Origin: Bin80 sp965207565
GTDB lineage: Bacteria; Bacteroidota; Rhodothermia; Rhodothermales; Bin80
Assembly: GCA_965207565.1 (NCBI GenBank)
Contig: CBDBMQ010000007.1
Span: forward strand, 62,001 to 126,000
Direction of reading: 5' to 3'
Length of the DNA: 64,000 nucleotides
Both the position numbers and the translations under genes were made by a program. The notes beneath the pieces are model-generated. The model was not told where the DNA came from, searched no databases, and worked only from the letters and a program-made list of their open reading frames with translations. Shown piece by piece: positions 1 to 8,978 of the stretch. The first letter of the stretch is position 1, and every line of letters starts with the position of its first letter.

Positions 1-862
1 ATTGTGTCAGTACTGGATTGAAGGAGCGCTTGAACTCGGCGATAGAGGGCGTGTTTGCTCCGACAAAGTCAAATTGCGTGATCCCGGATTGAGATAGAAT
101 TGGAAGCACTTCGCCAATCAACACCGTCATTGCGGGTCCGGGGATGCTCCCGGCGATCCAGTAATGTGCCGTATGCCCATCATGCAGGAGGATGAGGCCG
201 GCCTCGGGGGTATTTCCCCGTAGCGCCACAAAGACCCGCGCCCATTCTCCCATCGCTTTCGTCAAGGCTCCCAGTGCTGCCGGTTGGGCAGGCAGGGATC
301 GGCCATGTCTCTTATAGCTTTTTGCACAAAGATCAATCACCTGCTGTACACCAGAGGAGTCTTCCTGAATGTCGTACTCGGATACTTTGGATCTCCAGGT
401 CCTACGTGCCCCGCTGGACCAGTTTTCTGCACTTGTAGGCAAGTTGATGAGATAGGTGAAGAGCGGTCGTACCTGCCAGCCGCGCCACTGCGCAGTGCGG
501 GGATCCGCCAGGGGAACCAGCAGATCTACTCTGCGACTGGTTTGTTCGGCGTATTTGAGAAGCTGATCCAGAGGGCTCTGCTGCCGGTGAACTAGGTGTG
601 CACGCGGCGGGATGGGCAAAAGCAGCGCAGAATATTGTGTACACGGAGCAACGACAATGCGGCGAAGAGCCCCGGCCCCTTTCACATGTACCAGCAATGC
701 CGCGTCTTCTTCGTGAAAACAAATCTGTGGCTTCAGCCCGAACACGTTGCCGGCTGCTTCCACATAGCGCAGGGATGCAAAGACTCCGCGTGTACGCTCC
801 CATAGTGCCTGATAGCGTGCACATGCACCGGGGTCATTCAGGTTGTAGATAGAGATGGCCAC
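1..862 (-). CDS. FemAB/BioF2-like GNAT acyltransferase, partial
   Basis: On the minus strand a frame is open from a GTG at 862-860 to the left edge of the window (about 287 codons, no stop). It has no upstream ATG. The translated C-terminal part carries WRSKVSEYDI, then RVFVALRGN, a TAHYWIAGS strand, and FDFVGANTPSIAEFKRSF. This order and the closing F-D-F-G-N-I-F-K-F pattern are those of the BioF2-like/FemAB acetyltransferase fold (GNAT superfamily, Acetyltransf_6 type). Such proteins transfer amino acids or acyl groups to peptidoglycan or polysaccharide precursors in the cytoplasm; the substrate here cannot be told. The start lies 10 bp beyond the hslU stop, so it is probably the last gene of the hslV-hslU operon. 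No strong Shine-Dalgarno precedes the GTG. The C-terminus is off the window. Confidence 0.72.
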   Translation of the reverse strand, partial: MAISIYNLNDPGACARYQALWERTRGVFASLRYVEAAGNVFGLKPQICFHEEDAALLVHVKGAGALRRIVVAPCTQYSALLLPIPPRAHLVHRQQSPLDQLLKYAEQTSRRVDLLVPLADPRTAQWRGWQVRPLFTYLINLPTSAENWSSGARRTWRSKVSEYDIQEDSSGVQQVIDLCAKSYKRHGRSLPAQPAALGALTKAMGEWARVFVALRGNTPEAGLILLHDGHTAHYWIAGSIPGPAMTVLIGEVLPILSQSGITQFDFVGANTPSIAEFKRSFNPVLTQ

Positions 863-872
863 CGAAGTACGG

Positions 873-2243
873 CTATAAGATGTACTGGCTGAGATCGCGG
901 TTCCTCACGATAGCTCCAAGACGTTCCTCCACCTGATCGGCATCCATGGAGATCTCCTGTGCAGAGCTACCGTCAGACTCAAAGAGTAGGTCTTCCAACA
1001 GCGTGGTCATGATCGTATGGAGTCTTCGGGCACCAATATTCTCCACATCATCATTAACCTTGGCGGCAGTACGGGCGATGAGCCGAACTGCATCGTCCGT
1101 AAAGTCAAGGACAACCTTTTCCGCTTCCAGAAGTGCGCGATACTGTTTGAGCAGGGCATTGCGGGGTTGTGTAAGAATCAGATAGAAATCTTCCTCACTC
1201 AGCCGGTGCATCTCCACCCGGATGGGAAAGCGTCCCTGCATTTCGGGGATGAGGTCACTGGGCTTGGCGACGTGAAAGGCCCCGCTGGCAATAAACAGGA
1301 TGTGATCTGTCCGGACCATCCCATGCTTTGTTGTAACCGTTGCCCCTTCAACCAGCGGCAGCAGATCCCGCTGCACTCCCTCGCGGGATACATCGGGTCC
1401 TCCTCCGCCCTTACTGGCCCGGCTGGCAACCTTGTCAATCTCATCAATGAAGACAATACCTGAATCTTCAACGCGCTTGAGTGCCTCCTGCGTTACGATA
1501 TCCATATCAATGAGCTTCGATGCCTCTTCCTTGGACAGGATCTCTTCGGCTTCCGACACTGTGACTCGGCGTTTCTTTCGTCGTTTGCCTCCAACATTTC
1601 CCAACATATCCTGAAGGTTCATGCCCATTTCTTCCATTCCCATTGGGCCGAACACCTGCAGCATCGAAGATGACTGCTCCTTTTGGACTTCAATCTCGAT
1701 CTCACGGCTTGCAAAGCGCCCATCTCTGAGTCGTTTCCGAAATTTCATCCGTGTTGGAGACTCTTCCAGTGTGGCGTTTTCTGACTGGCCATTCTCCAGG
1801 TCGAGTCCGGCGACGGGTGGGGGAGGGAGGATCACATCAAGGATACGCTCGCGTGCGAGCTCGCGTGCACGTTCCTGAACATGGACTTCATGCTCCTGTC
1901 GTACCAGGCGGATCGCACGGTCGGTAAGGTCACGGATCATACTCTCCACATCGCGGCCCACATATCCGACCTCTGTGAATTTTGTGGCTTCAACTTTGAT
2001 GAAAGGGGCTTCGACCAGCTTCGCCAGTCTCCGGGCAATCTCCGTCTTCCCCACGCCGGTGGGGCCCATCAGGATGATATTACTGGGTAAAATTTCATCC
2101 TGTAGATCACAGGGCACCTGTTGACGGCGCCAGCGGTTGCGCAGTGCAATTGCGACCGTGCGTTTAGCCTCGGTCTGTCCAATAATGTAGTTATCCAGCT
2201 CTGCCACGATAGCACGTGGGGTCAGCTGCTCATTCATTGCCAT
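873..2243 (-). CDS. hslU: ATP-dependent protease ATPase subunit HslU
   Basis: This is the AAA+ unfoldase of the HslUV (ClpYQ) cytoplasmic protease; hexamers unfold substrates and feed them to HslV. The 456-residue protein shows the family N-terminus (TPRAIVAELDNYIIGQ, residues 8-23), Walker A GPTGVGKT (60-67), the pore-loop motif GYVGRD (93-98), an inserted I domain with acidic and basic tracts (about 110-240), Walker B GIVFIDEID (262-270) and the C-terminal tail SQYIL that docks into HslV. Length fits the family (about 440-465). The start could be Met1 or Met3. It follows the NYN gene after 44 bp and shares the operon with hslV. Confidence 0.97.
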   Translation of the reverse strand: MAMNEQLTPRAIVAELDNYIIGQTEAKRTVAIALRNRWRRQQVPCDLQDEILPSNIILMGPTGVGKTEIARRLAKLVEAPFIKVEATKFTEVGYVGRDVESMIRDLTDRAIRLVRQEHEVHVQERARELARERILDVILPPPPVAGLDLENGQSENATLEESPTRMKFRKRLRDGRFASREIEIEVQKEQSSSMLQVFGPMGMEEMGMNLQDMLGNVGGKRRKKRRVTVSEAEEILSKEEASKLIDMDIVTQEALKRVEDSGIVFIDEIDKVASRASKGGGGPDVSREGVQRDLLPLVEGATVTTKHGMVRTDHILFIASGAFHVAKPSDLIPEMQGRFPIRVEMHRLSEEDFYLILTQPRNALLKQYRALLEAEKVVLDFTDDAVRLIARTAAKVNDDVENIGARRLHTIMTTLLEDLLFESDGSSAQEISMDADQVEERLGAIVRNRDLSQYIL

Positions 2244-2287
2244 CAGATTAATCTTGGATCATGGACGCCTTCGCTGCGGTTTGCAGC

Positions 2288-3241
2288 TTAATCGTTGTAC
2301 GCGTCACTGGGATTATTTTCAACTTGCTCATAGCCCTCCTCGTCCTCACGCACCATCGCCTCATGAATCTCTATAACGTTGGGGTGATGGTAATTGATCA
2401 GTAGCACCGTATAGTTAAAGGGGAATCCCTTACGCTTTTCCAGCCAGATCGCGCCCGCGTCATTCAGTTTGCCAACAATCACCTTCGGGTCGTCATGGTC
2501 TCCAAACATGTCGGAGAGTTTCCGCAATAGGGGCGTGAGATAGATCTCCTCGTATTGTCCGAAGAAGTGTTCAATAATTTCCAGCGCAATGAGCGCCGTT
2601 TCGTCCGTGATCTCGGTAACCTTTTCGGGGGCGGTCGTCAATCCGGATGGGCGGACAGGAGTTGAAGCCTCCACACTCTCTTCCTCATTCGGGTATGCGT
2701 GAAGGGTTTCCTTCAGGAATTTGTCGGCATGGATGAAGAGATCCGAATACTCCCCTGAATAGTTAATGCCAGGAGGCTGGAATGTGATGGCAAAGCCGCG
2801 CACATTTTTTCGTTGGCAAAATTTGAGTAGAGGAAGATAGAGGCGGTTACCAGTAATCAGGAAGATGGCCCGTACATCTTCCTGGTTTTGCAGCGTTTCG
2901 AGTACGTCAACGCAGATCTGGATCTCAGAAGCATTGGATTGCAGAGAGGCAGGCACAAATCTGGGTTCCAACCCGGCCAGATAGAGGCTTTGCTGAATCT
3001 CTGGATCTGCAGATCCGATCAAGGCGAAGTCTGCATAGGCAACCGGGGCATCTAAATTGAATTTCAGTTCCTGCTTTACATGGTGTAAGGCGGAATTCAA
3101 CAGCGCATTGATCACATACTTGGGCCTTGTACGTTCGGTTGCATTTCGATCAATGTAATCGAAGAGATTATCGTAATCCACAAACATGCGGGCGCGTTGA
3201 GTTGAGGCCGTGTCGGGCGAAATTCGATCTGGCATGGTCAT
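2288..3241 (-). CDS. NYN/PIN-like domain protein between hslV and hslU
   Basis: A 317-residue protein with an N-terminal NYN (LabA/DUF88-type, PIN-like) fold. The signature MFVDYDNL at residues 19-26 corresponds to the FIDGENL motif, and CVDVLETL (110-117) to the second acidic motif. The third motif, normally SGDxDF, reads TGNRLY (130-135), so two usual metal-binding aspartates are replaced by Asn and Leu. A C-terminal segment (about 215-300) looks like a small winged-helix-like domain. NYN proteins are predicted RNases or RNA-binding proteins; catalytic activity here is doubtful. The ATG lies 2 bp after the hslV stop and the gene ends 44 bp before hslU, so it is co-transcribed with both, an arrangement I do not know as standard. 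Confidence 0.8.
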   Translation of the reverse strand: MTMPDRISPDTASTQRARMFVDYDNLFDYIDRNATERTRPKYVINALLNSALHHVKQELKFNLDAPVAYADFALIGSADPEIQQSLYLAGLEPRFVPASLQSNASEIQICVDVLETLQNQEDVRAIFLITGNRLYLPLLKFCQRKNVRGFAITFQPPGINYSGEYSDLFIHADKFLKETLHAYPNEEESVEASTPVRPSGLTTAPEKVTEITDETALIALEIIEHFFGQYEEIYLTPLLRKLSDMFGDHDDPKVIVGKLNDAGAIWLEKRKGFPFNYTVLLINYHHPNVIEIHEAMVREDEEGYEQVENNPSDAYND

Positions 3242-3243
3242 GT

Positions 3244-3813
3244 TTATTTTATTTTATGGCCGGAATCTTCATCTATCTCAAGTACGGTCAAAGAGTGATT
3301 GGTATACACGCAAATATCTGCGGCAACGCGAAGGGAATCGGTCACAATCTCTCTTGCAGTCAGCTGTGGGGCATGCTGGATCATGGCACGCGCGGCGGCA
3401 AGTGCGAAGGCTCCTCCGCTACCAATTGCCGCAATATCATCATCGGGCTCAATGACATCTCCGCTGCCACTGATCAGGAGCAGTCGGTCAATCGTCCCAA
3501 CCACCAGCAGGGCTTCCAGGCGGCGTAGATATCGGTCGGTACGCCAGTCTTTGGCGAGTTCTACAGAAGCACGCGTAAGGTTTCCCCCGTACTGCTTGAG
3601 TTTATCCTCGAAGCGTTCAAACAAGGTAAATGCGTCGGCAGTGGATCCAGCAAATCCGGCAAGAACCTCCCCATCAAAGAGTCGGCGAACTTTCTGGGCC
3701 TTGTGCTTCATCACCGTACTCCCCAGGGTTGCCTGCCCATCGGATCCGATCGCAACTTTTTTATGGCGCCGAACACCGATCACGGTTGTGCTGTGCAATG
3801 GATGCTCCTGCAT
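3244..3813 (-). CDS. hslV: ATP-dependent protease proteolytic subunit HslV
   Basis: This is the peptidase of HslUV, a Thr-type protease related to the beta subunits of the proteasome. The 189-residue sequence has an eight-residue propeptide (MQEHPLHS), after which Thr9 begins the mature TTVIGVRR motif and acts as the N-terminal nucleophile. The conserved GSDGQATLG (23-31), LAGFAGSTADAFTL and AAIGSGGAFALAAARA motifs are all present, and length is typical. It is the first gene of a probable hslV-NYN-hslU-GNAT operon. The 173-bp gap to dacB upstream is the only place in this block large enough for a dedicated promoter. Confidence 0.97.
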   Translation of the reverse strand: MQEHPLHSTTVIGVRRHKKVAIGSDGQATLGSTVMKHKAQKVRRLFDGEVLAGFAGSTADAFTLFERFEDKLKQYGGNLTRASVELAKDWRTDRYLRRLEALLVVGTIDRLLLISGSGDVIEPDDDIAAIGSGGAFALAAARAMIQHAPQLTAREIVTDSLRVAADICVYTNHSLTVLEIDEDSGHKIK

Positions 3814-3986
3814 TCGTGAATTCTAAATAAGTATGTAACTGAGGGACGTGCCAAGTGCACGCCATAACTCTACCGACACCTAAATCCTATGCGTCAGGCT
3901 TTTCATGATTTTAATAATATAGTCGGGGTTCAATAGAAAGATTTTAGTATCAGGTCCCCGGCGCCTGGGTAGTATGGGCAACATGC

Positions 3987-5459
3987 TTAGTTGTTCCTTT
4001 CCAAGGGGAGATCAATCAATTCATTGATGAATGATTCCTGAATTTCGCGAATCGCCGCATGATGTCCTTGAAAATGATTTGCAAAAATTACAAATGCCAA
4101 CAGGGATCCATCGTTCCGCATAAGATATCCTGCAAGGGAGTTTACATTGCCGAGCGTTCCTGTCTTCGCGCGTACGCGCCCATAGCCGGGGGAATTTCGG
4201 ATAAACCGGTATTCGAGGGTGCCGTCCTGCCCACCCACGGCCAGGGAAGACAGAAAAGCGTCGCGAACCTCAGGGTTGGGGTGTAAGGCCATGTAGCGAA
4301 GCAGTGCGATGGTCATTGCCGGAGTGATCAGATTCTTACGGGAGAGCCCGGAGCCGTCCACCAGCTGCAACCGGTCCGTTTCGATCTGCGCATTTTCATA
4401 GGTGCGCATACTGGCTTCAATGCCCATCGCTGCCGAGCCTGGTTCAAAATCGCCAGGTTCCGGACGTTCGCGCCCCAGTGTTTTCAGTAAGTGCTCGGCA
4501 TACAGGTTGTGACTCTCCTTATTCACGGTTGCCACCAACTCAGATAACGGAGCCGAGGTATGGCTCGCAATTACGCGGGCCGCCGAATAGTCGGGATCCA
4601 AGGGCAGATCATCCACATCAAGGAGTTGTCCATGGACATGAATATTTCGGGATGTGAGGACCGTGCGGAGCCCATGCAAAAAATAAAGAGTCGGATTATG
4701 GACTGTGATTGCCTCAGGGTCTGAGCGTCCAACCGGCACCTGGCTTGATACAATAATCCGGTTTGATTCGGGGATACGGATATGCCCTTCGACGAGTTCT
4801 TGTCCTTGCGGGAGGGTAAGTGTCTGGTTGTCAACCATCAGAAAGCTTCCCGAATCAGGGGTAATGGACAGCTCTCCTCTGATTCCTGGTCTGGTTGGAT
4901 AGGCATGCAGATCCACAATGGCGTCGTAAAACGTCAATCCACTGATTTGTGCAGCATACCCATAAACCAGGTCCTCCCAACTCCAGTCTGCGCCCAGCGG
5001 CACATCATCAAACACATTGTCGTCCCCGATGAGATCTCCACGCACTTCCTGGATCCCGAGAGCCAGCAGGGAGTCGGCGAATGCATGAAAAAGATTCATC
5101 CAGTCGTCTCCAGCAGCCCCCGTGGAGGGATCTCCTGCTCCCCGCACGAGCAAATTTCCCTCCAGAACATCTCCAGTTTGCGTCCCCTCTGCATAGAGCC
5201 TGGTTACATAGCGGTAGTCGGGTCCCAGCTGATCCAGTACTGCTGCAGTTGTGAACAGCTTGGTAACCGAAGCAGGCATAAAGCTGCGCGCTGCATTGCG
5301 AGTGAAAAGAGTGTCTCCCGAAGCCACTTCCACCACCATGCTTCCCCACCATGCATGCGGGCGAGTATCGAGAACCGAATCCAGTGCACTTTGTGCCTTG
5401 CAGAAACTACCGGGGAGCAGCAACGCAATCAGATAGATCAAAGGGCGCATACGCTTCAT
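3987..5459 (-). CDS. dacB: D-alanyl-D-alanine carboxypeptidase/endopeptidase (PBP4 class)
   Basis: A 490-residue class C low-molecular-weight penicillin-binding protein (peptidase family S13), which trims or cleaves peptidoglycan cross-links in the periplasm. It starts with a signal peptide ending near CKAQS (20-24). The three active-site motifs are SVTK (64-67, Ser64 nucleophile), SHN (316-318) and KTG (432-434). The long insertion between the first two motifs is characteristic of PBP4/DacB. The ATG lies 3 bp after the mreC stop, so the gene is translationally close to the cell-shape genes. In many Bacteroidota mreD follows mreC instead. Confidence 0.95.
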   Translation of the reverse strand: MKRMRPLIYLIALLLPGSFCKAQSALDSVLDTRPHAWWGSMVVEVASGDTLFTRNAARSFMPASVTKLFTTAAVLDQLGPDYRYVTRLYAEGTQTGDVLEGNLLVRGAGDPSTGAAGDDWMNLFHAFADSLLALGIQEVRGDLIGDDNVFDDVPLGADWSWEDLVYGYAAQISGLTFYDAIVDLHAYPTRPGIRGELSITPDSGSFLMVDNQTLTLPQGQELVEGHIRIPESNRIIVSSQVPVGRSDPEAITVHNPTLYFLHGLRTVLTSRNIHVHGQLLDVDDLPLDPDYSAARVIASHTSAPLSELVATVNKESHNLYAEHLLKTLGRERPEPGDFEPGSAAMGIEASMRTYENAQIETDRLQLVDGSGLSRKNLITPAMTIALLRYMALHPNPEVRDAFLSSLAVGGQDGTLEYRFIRNSPGYGRVRAKTGTLGNVNSLAGYLMRNDGSLLAFVIFANHFQGHHAAIREIQESFINELIDLPLERNN

Positions 5460-5462
5460 GGA

Positions 5463-6278
5463 TTATTCGGCCGCGTCTGCGGTTTGCAGTTGGCCGGAGT
5501 GGCGAAGGACAACAAATGCAAAGTGGGAGGTGTGCAGGGGAGCGGCAGGCTGAATGCGAATCTCCCAGAAATTACTTCCCTGCTGTGCCCGATAGGCGGT
5601 GACCGTGCCGACGGGGATATTTGGTGGGAAGACTTCACTGGCGTCATGCGTGATTACGCGCTGGCCGATCCGGACATTCTCTGTCTTCACAACATTACTG
5701 AGGATCAACGAGTCCGGGGTACTGGTCTGACCCGAAACGATGCCAACGGCACCGAGGGTGTCAATCATGACAGGGACATAAAACTGTGAATGCAGGTAGG
5801 GCATGACCTCACTGTAATTCTGGCTGACCTGAACAATCCGCCCCAGTATTCCCTTGTGGCTGATTACGGCCATATCCATATCGACTCCTTGTGCACGCCC
5901 CACATCCAGGGTAAAGAAATTGGTGACTCCAGAGGGTTCACGTGCAATGATGCGAGCGGCAACCGTCTCGAATTCGTTGCTGCGCTTCCATCCCAATGCC
6001 TCCCGCAGGTCTTCATTCTCGCGCCCCGCAATCCGTAAGCGATTGAGTTCGTACGTCAAACGTAGATTGGAATCCCGCAGCAGCTGATTTTCACGCAGGG
6101 AGCGTGGGATTTCTGCAGCCCAGCTGATCCGATACTCAACGGCTCCAACAATTTTCAGGGTCTGTGCACGAATGCCTCTCATGAGGGAGCGATTCGCGTT
6201 TGCCATGACAAAGGAGGAGATAGCAATCAGAACGAACAGAAGGATGAATGTACGTAGGCGGAGCAGAAGGTCAATCAT
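5463..6278 (-). CDS. mreC: Rod shape-determining protein MreC
   Basis: MreC is a bitopic inner-membrane protein whose periplasmic part scaffolds the elongasome and activates PBP2. The 271-residue protein has a transmembrane helix at about residues 8-27, a coiled coil at about 55-95 (ENQLLRDSNLRLTYELNRL) and then the paired beta-barrel MreC domain (about 105-260), including VGRAQGVDMDMAVIS and GILGRIVQVS. It ends in a short acidic tail. It follows mreB after 72 bp and precedes dacB by 3 bp. No mreD is found in the window. Confidence 0.95.
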   Translation of the reverse strand: MIDLLLRLRTFILLFVLIAISSFVMANANRSLMRGIRAQTLKIVGAVEYRISWAAEIPRSLRENQLLRDSNLRLTYELNRLRIAGRENEDLREALGWKRSNEFETVAARIIAREPSGVTNFFTLDVGRAQGVDMDMAVISHKGILGRIVQVSQNYSEVMPYLHSQFYVPVMIDTLGAVGIVSGQTSTPDSLILSNVVKTENVRIGQRVITHDASEVFPPNIPVGTVTAYRAQQGSNFWEIRIQPAAPLHTSHFAFVVLRHSGQLQTADAAE

Positions 6279-6350
6279 CCCGACGCATGGTTAGGTCATA
6301 TAGTGTGGTCAAGCTACAACGCGAAGTCTTGGTCAGCCGTGGAGTAAAGG

Positions 6351-7361
6351 TTATAACAGAACATCGGCGTACGGGGGCACATCTTCCAGAATTTTGCCGG
6401 TTCCGCGCACCACAGCGGTAAGAGGATCTTCTGCAACATAGACAGGAATATCTACACGGTTGCGGATATACTGGTCCATTCCATGCAGGAGCGCTCCCCC
6501 TCCGGTGAGCATAATTCCCCGTTCAAGAATATCGGATCCCAGTTCGGGGGGTGTTTTTTCCAGGCACTGAACCACCGCCGAAACGATATTGCCAATCACT
6601 TGTGAGATCGCGTTGCGTACTTCTTGAGAGGTCGTGGAATGCACTTTCGGCATGCCACTGCTTGAATCCTGTCCTTTGATATGCAATTCCATTTCCGGCT
6701 CCATCACGACGGTGCTTCCGATCTCTTTCTTGATCCGCTCCGCAGTCCGTTGTCCGATGATCAGGTTATGATAGTGTTTGAAGTGGGACAGGATCGCCGC
6801 ATCAATGGCATTGCCTCCCACGCGCACGGATTGATCAACCACGATCCCGCCGAGCGCGATCACCGCAATTTCGGTCGTACCTCCTCCGATATCCACGATC
6901 ATATTTCCGATCGGTTCGTGCACTGTCAGGCCAATGCCGATGGCGGCGGCCATTGGTTCTGAGATCAGGTGGACTTTCCGTGCACCAACATGCTGAGCAC
7001 TATCCCGGACGGCACGTTTTTCGACCTCTGTAATCCCGCTGGGGATGCAGATCACCATCTGGCGAATGGTTTTGATCCATCCGGTCTGCACTTTTCGGGT
7101 CAGGCCGCGGATCAGTTGTTCAGCCATCTCAAAATCTGCAATGACCCCGTCCTTCAGGGGACGCACGGTTTCAATATTCTTGTGCGTTTTTTCATGCATG
7201 GTTAATGCATCGTTCCCAATGGCAAGCACTTTCTCGGTGCTACGGTCATACGCAACAATACTGGCTTCACTGAGGACGATTCCCTGTCCTTTCACATAGA
7301 CCAGGGTGTTGGCTGTGCCTAAGTCGACCGCCACATCGGTATTAAAATTATAGAAGCTCAT
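6351..7361 (-). CDS. mreB: Rod shape-determining protein MreB
   Basis: Bacterial actin homologue that forms membrane-associated filaments guiding lateral wall synthesis. The 336-residue sequence carries the actin-fold nucleotide motifs: phosphate-1 VDLGTANTLVYVKG (about 12-25), phosphate-2 MIVDIGGGTTEIAV (about 158-171) and the adenosine motif GIMLTGGGALLHGMD (about 287-301). Length is normal. It sits 48 bp after purH and 72 bp before mreC; the purH-mreB-mreC order is a conserved arrangement in Bacteroidota as I recall it. Confidence 0.98.
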   Translation of the reverse strand: MSFYNFNTDVAVDLGTANTLVYVKGQGIVLSEASIVAYDRSTEKVLAIGNDALTMHEKTHKNIETVRPLKDGVIADFEMAEQLIRGLTRKVQTGWIKTIRQMVICIPSGITEVEKRAVRDSAQHVGARKVHLISEPMAAAIGIGLTVHEPIGNMIVDIGGGTTEIAVIALGGIVVDQSVRVGGNAIDAAILSHFKHYHNLIIGQRTAERIKKEIGSTVVMEPEMELHIKGQDSSSGMPKVHSTTSQEVRNAISQVIGNIVSAVVQCLEKTPPELGSDILERGIMLTGGGALLHGMDQYIRNRVDIPVYVAEDPLTAVVRGTGKILEDVPPYADVLL

Positions 7362-7409
7362 CGGCCGTTCCTGGTTGAATTGTGTACTCGAAAGATACGT
7401 TCATTGTCG

Positions 7410-8978
7410 TTAGTGTCTGAAGTGTCTTTTCCCGGTAAACACCATTGCCATTTTGCGTTCATTTGCGGCTGCGATCACTTCGTCATCCCGTATGGAGCCA
7501 CCTGGTTGCACGGCTGCGACTGCACCGCTGTCCGCTGCTGCAAGCAATCCATCCGGGAAGGGAAAGAATGCATCCGAAGCAACCACGCATCCTTTGAAGC
7601 TCAGCTTGGACTTCGCTCCTTTGGACACGGCAATCTCGGAGGCATCAATCCGGCTCATCTGCCCGGCCCCAATCCCCAGTGTTTGTCGTTCTTTCGCATA
7701 CACAATGGCGTTACTCTTTACATGCTTGGCCACGCGCCAGGCAAAGATCAGATCCCGAAGTTCAGATTCGGTCGGTGCGCGATCCGTAACCGCTGTCAGC
7801 GGGTCATCTCCAGCTAATAGATCTGTGGTCTGGCAGAGGATGCCGCCCAGTGCGCGGCGGAGCTGATACGTACTGGTGGATGTGGGGTTGAACTGGATCA
7901 GTCTACGATTTTTTTTCTTCCGAAGCCATGCCAGAGCATCTTTATTAAAGGATGGAGCGATCACTAATTCCAGGAAAATAGGATCAATGGCCTTCGCGAA
8001 CGCAATCGTACAGGCCTGATTCATAACGACAATGCCACCAAACGGAGATTGCCGGTCCGTTGCAAAGGCCCGATCCCAAGCCTGCACGAGCGTATCTGCA
8101 CTGGATACGCCACAGGGGTTGGTATGCTTGAGGATTGCGATCGTTGGATCTTCATCCATAAACTCCTGGATGAGTGCTAGCGCAGCATCAAGATCAATCA
8201 GGTTATTATACGAGAGATTTTTTCCGTGAAGCTTGGTAAAGAACTCTTCCGGATTGCCATAGAAGGCCGCTTCCTGGTGGGGGTTTTCCCCGTAGCGAAG
8301 CACACTGGTGCGGGAAAGCTGCAGGTTCAGCTGACTTGGCAGAGTTTCATCAGGCGCCCCCTCAAAGTAGGCGGCAATCGCACGATCATACGCTGCTGTT
8401 TTGGCGAATGCGGAGTGTGCGAGTTGGCGCCGGAGTGAAAGACGAAGATGCCCGTCTGCGTCATCCAGGGAGTCTAAGATGGTCGAGTACTCATCTGGAG
8501 ATGTGATGATCGTAACATGGACAAAGTTCTTTGCTGCGGCCCGGATCATAGCGGGTCCTCCGATGTCAATGTTCTCTGCGGCAATGGCATCGTCCACATA
8601 GGGGCGTTGGATGGCTTCCGTGAAGGGGTACAGATTGACAACGACAAGATCAAAGGGCTCAATCCCGTGCTTCGCGAGATCCTCCATGTCGGTTTCTGCA
8701 TTCTGTCTGGCGAGGATTCCTCCGTGGATTGCCGGGTGGAGGGTCTTTACACGTCCCCCAAGCATCGAGGGAGCTTTTGTAATGTCTGCAACGTCCGTAA
8801 CATCCAGACCGGCTTTACGCAGGTGAGTAGCAGTGCCCCCAGAAGATACGAGTAGGATTCCATGATTCTGGAGCCCTTTGGCAAACGGGACGAGTCCTTT
8901 TTTGTCGAACACCGATAACAGGGCACGGCGGGGGCGCACCTGATCAGGTATGGGCAGCTTTAGAGGTTTAATGGTCAT
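7410..8978 (-). CDS. purH: Bifunctional AICAR transformylase / IMP cyclohydrolase
   Basis: Catalyses the last two steps of de novo IMP synthesis in the cytoplasm. From the ATG at 8978 the protein has 522 residues: an N-terminal MGS-like IMP cyclohydrolase domain (about 1-150, RRALLSVFDKKGLVPFAKGL, LGGRVKTLHPAIHGGIL) and a C-terminal AICAR transformylase domain containing ILKHTNPCGVS and the closing FTGKRHFRH. An upstream in-frame codon would start at 9035, but that lies deep inside purN. MTIKPLKLP at 8978, overlapping the purN stop by 11 nt, is the better start and implies coupled translation with purN. Confidence 0.97.
   Translation of the reverse strand: MTIKPLKLPIPDQVRPRRALLSVFDKKGLVPFAKGLQNHGILLVSSGGTATHLRKAGLDVTDVADITKAPSMLGGRVKTLHPAIHGGILARQNAETDMEDLAKHGIEPFDLVVVNLYPFTEAIQRPYVDDAIAAENIDIGGPAMIRAAAKNFVHVTIITSPDEYSTILDSLDDADGHLRLSLRRQLAHSAFAKTAAYDRAIAAYFEGAPDETLPSQLNLQLSRTSVLRYGENPHQEAAFYGNPEEFFTKLHGKNLSYNNLIDLDAALALIQEFMDEDPTIAILKHTNPCGVSSADTLVQAWDRAFATDRQSPFGGIVVMNQACTIAFAKAIDPIFLELVIAPSFNKDALAWLRKKKNRRLIQFNPTSTSTYQLRRALGGILCQTTDLLAGDDPLTAVTDRAPTESELRDLIFAWRVAKHVKSNAIVYAKERQTLGIGAGQMSRIDASEIAVSKGAKSKLSFKGCVVASDAFFPFPDGLLAAADSGAVAAVQPGGSIRDDEVIAAANERKMAMVFTGKRHFRH

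Noticed and set aside
4782..5789. 335-codon plus-strand frame
   Set aside because: Antisense to dacB and mreC, both of which have unmistakable family motifs.
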